Shown one piece after another: positions 5,500 to 6,627 of a stretch of DNA of 6,627 nt (its first letter is position 1; each line of letters opens with the position of its first letter). This DNA comes from Dehalococcoidia bacterium UBA1332 (lineage in GTDB: Bacteria; Chloroflexota; Dehalococcoidia; Lucifugimonadales; Lucifugimonadaceae), in contig DBSW01000093.1 in the NCBI GenBank assembly GCA_002306745.1, positions 1-6,627 of the forward strand. Reading direction: 5' to 3'. A program made the position numbers and the translations under genes. A model generated the notes under the pieces. It saw only the letters and a list, made by a program, of their open reading frames with translations. It was not told the origin of the DNA and did not search any database.

Positions 5500-6501
5500 A
5501 TGACGACTCCACGCCCAGACTGGCTGGCGCTAACAACCGAAAAAGCTATCGATCCCGACCTGACAATATGTGATCCGCATCACCACTTCTGGGACCGACC
5601 TGGGAACCGATACTTCCTAGAAGAACTTCTCGAAGACATCAGTGGTGGTCACAACATAACCGAAACAGTATTCATTGAGTGCAGTGCGATGTACCGGAAA
5701 GACGGTCCAGAAAGTATGAGTCCTGTAGGAGAAACAGAGTTCGTTAATGGACTCGCAGCGCAAAGTGCTAGTGGGGAGTACGGAAACACCAAAGTAGCCT
5801 CTGGAATTGTCGGTTACGCAGATCTATCCCTTGGATCAAAGGTTGAGGAAGTGCTCGAAGCGCATATTGCAGCTAGTCCAGGTCGATTTCGCGGCATAAG
5901 AAATTCCTCGTGTTGGCATCCGAGCCCCGAAATAACAGGGTATAAGAATCCGCCGGAAGGACTCCTGAACAGCCAGAAATTCCGTGAAGGATACGCCATT
6001 CTAGGAAAACTAAACTTAAGTTTTGACGCATGGTTGTATCACACGCAAATATACGAACTTGTAGATCTAGCAAATACATTCCCTGAGATTCCAATAATCA
6101 TGGACCACATTGCAGGTCCCATCGGAATCGGACCTTACACTAATAAACAGAACCAAGCGTTCGAAGAGTGGAGCAAGGGTATCAGTGAATTAGCAAACTG
6201 CGAGAATGTTTGTATTAAGTTAGGGGGTTTTGGGATGCCATTAGACGGACGTGATTGGCACAATAAAAAAGCCCCTCCCACGTCAACCGAACTAGCAAAA
6301 GCTATGGCGCCATATTACGAACATTGCATCGAAAGCTTCGGAGTTGATCGGTGTATGTTCGAAAGCAACTTCCCGGTCGATAAACTAACCACATCGTACA
6401 CAATCTTATGGAACACGTTCAAGAGAGTCTCCCAAAGTTATACGACCAGCGAGAAATCCGCATTGTTCCGCGATACAGCGAGGTCTACGTACCGTATTTA
6501 G
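5500..6501 (+). CDS. Amidohydrolase family protein (Amidohydrolase_2 / COG3618, lactonase-like TIM barrel)
   Basis: A 333-residue protein of the PF04909 group, which includes L-fuconolactonase and 2-pyrone-4,6-dicarboxylate lactonase. The likely reaction is hydrolysis of a lactone or related ester. The first-strand HxH motif is His27-x-His29 in DPHHHFWD (25-32). FRGIRNSS (130-137), FDAWLYHTQ (175-183), MDHIAGPIG (201-209, His203) and KLGGFGMP (240-247) follow in the expected order. The last-strand motif is MFESNFPVDK (286-295), so Asn290 stands where most of the superfamily has the catalytic Asp of GSDWP. From memory this SNFP form recurs in a subfamily, so the enzyme need not be inactive. 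There is no signal peptide. It starts 66 bases after the sulfatase with a weak GGA (5489-5491) as Shine-Dalgarno, so one transcript with the sulfatase is likely. The substrate is unknown. Confidence 0.9.
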   Translation: MTTPRPDWLALTTEKAIDPDLTICDPHHHFWDRPGNRYFLEELLEDISGGHNITETVFIECSAMYRKDGPESMSPVGETEFVNGLAAQSASGEYGNTKVASGIVGYADLSLGSKVEEVLEAHIAASPGRFRGIRNSSCWHPSPEITGYKNPPEGLLNSQKFREGYAILGKLNLSFDAWLYHTQIYELVDLANTFPEIPIIMDHIAGPIGIGPYTNKQNQAFEEWSKGISELANCENVCIKLGGFGMPLDGRDWHNKKAPPTSTELAKAMAPYYEHCIESFGVDRCMFESNFPVDKLTTSYTILWNTFKRVSQSYTTSEKSALFRDTARSTYRI

Positions 6502-6588
6502 AGCACCCGCTAAGACGCTCAAATAGTTAATTAACTGACCCAGTTGTGTATAAACAGCGACGCAAAGAATAGGTCGCGTGTACCGCAA

Positions 6589-6617
6589 TTCACTCTAATC
6601 TAAGATGACAATATTAT
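6589..6617 (+). promoter_or_regulatory. Weak promoter candidate pointing out of the window
   Basis: TTCACT (6589-6594), 17 bases, then TATTAT (6612-6617) match the sigma-70 consensus at nine of twelve positions. It could serve a gene beyond the right edge. The rest of 6502-6588 has no gene or U-run terminator, only an AGTTAATTAACT palindrome (6525-6536) and a five-base GCGAC/GTCGC inverted repeat (6557-6577). Confidence 0.3.
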
Positions 6618-6627
6618 TTTAGATATT

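Noticed and set aside
6557..6577. GCGAC/GTCGC inverted repeat after the amidohydrolase as a terminator
   Set aside because: It has only five base pairs around an 11-nt loop and no following T-run.
1..6627. CRISPR array, tRNA/rRNA genes, insertion sequence or attachment site
   Set aside because: No regularly spaced repeats, transposase frame, terminal inverted repeats or tRNA-like cloverleaf was found on either strand.

Overview
The window is about 6.6 kb of moderately AT-rich bacterial DNA with seven recognisable protein genes in two divergent blocks. On the minus strand (1-1753) lie the start of korB and the complete korA, two subunits of a 2-oxoacid (probably 2-oxoglutarate):ferredoxin oxidoreductase. 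On the plus strand (2215-6501) lie a NUDIX hydrolase, an overlapping GNAT acetyltransferase, a ThuA-like protein, a type I (formylglycine) sulfatase without a signal peptide, and a COG3618-type amidohydrolase. The mix of ferredoxin-dependent 2-oxoacid oxidation with sulfatase, ThuA and amidohydrolase genes would fit an environmental, possibly marine, bacterium such as a SAR202-type Chloroflexota. That assignment is an inference from gene content only; no rRNA or other marker gene is present.

Layout: 1-41 (-) is the korB N-terminus, overlapping korA by 4 bases (ATGA). 38-1753 (-) is korA, a gamma-alpha fusion with a TTG start and a good Shine-Dalgarno. 1754-2214 is a 461-bp divergent intergenic region. 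It holds a near-consensus minus-strand promoter (TTGACA-17-GATAAT), a possible 41-codon small ORF, an intrinsic terminator reading on the minus strand, a palindrome beside the korA ribosome-binding site, and a plus-strand promoter (TTGACC-17-TAGAAT) for the NUDIX gene. 2215-3277 (+) is the NUDIX/GNAT pair. 3371-4000 (+) is the ThuA-like gene, 4132-5433 (+) the sulfatase and 5500-6501 (+) the amidohydrolase. 6502-6627 has no gene but contains a weak outward promoter candidate.

Working model: KorAB oxidises a 2-oxoacid to an acyl-CoA and reduces ferredoxin. The plus-strand genes look like a short accessory catabolic set: the sulfatase removes sulfate esters, the amidohydrolase may open a lactone or hydrolyse a related ring or ester, and the ThuA-like protein is of a family often linked to sugar metabolism. 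The substrate cannot be read from the sequence.

The least expected structure is the self-contained minus-strand unit at about 1830-2042. It has a promoter, a roughly 180-nt transcribed stretch and a terminator, and lies directly upstream of korA. It could be a small RNA or small-protein gene, or an attenuated leader of korAB.
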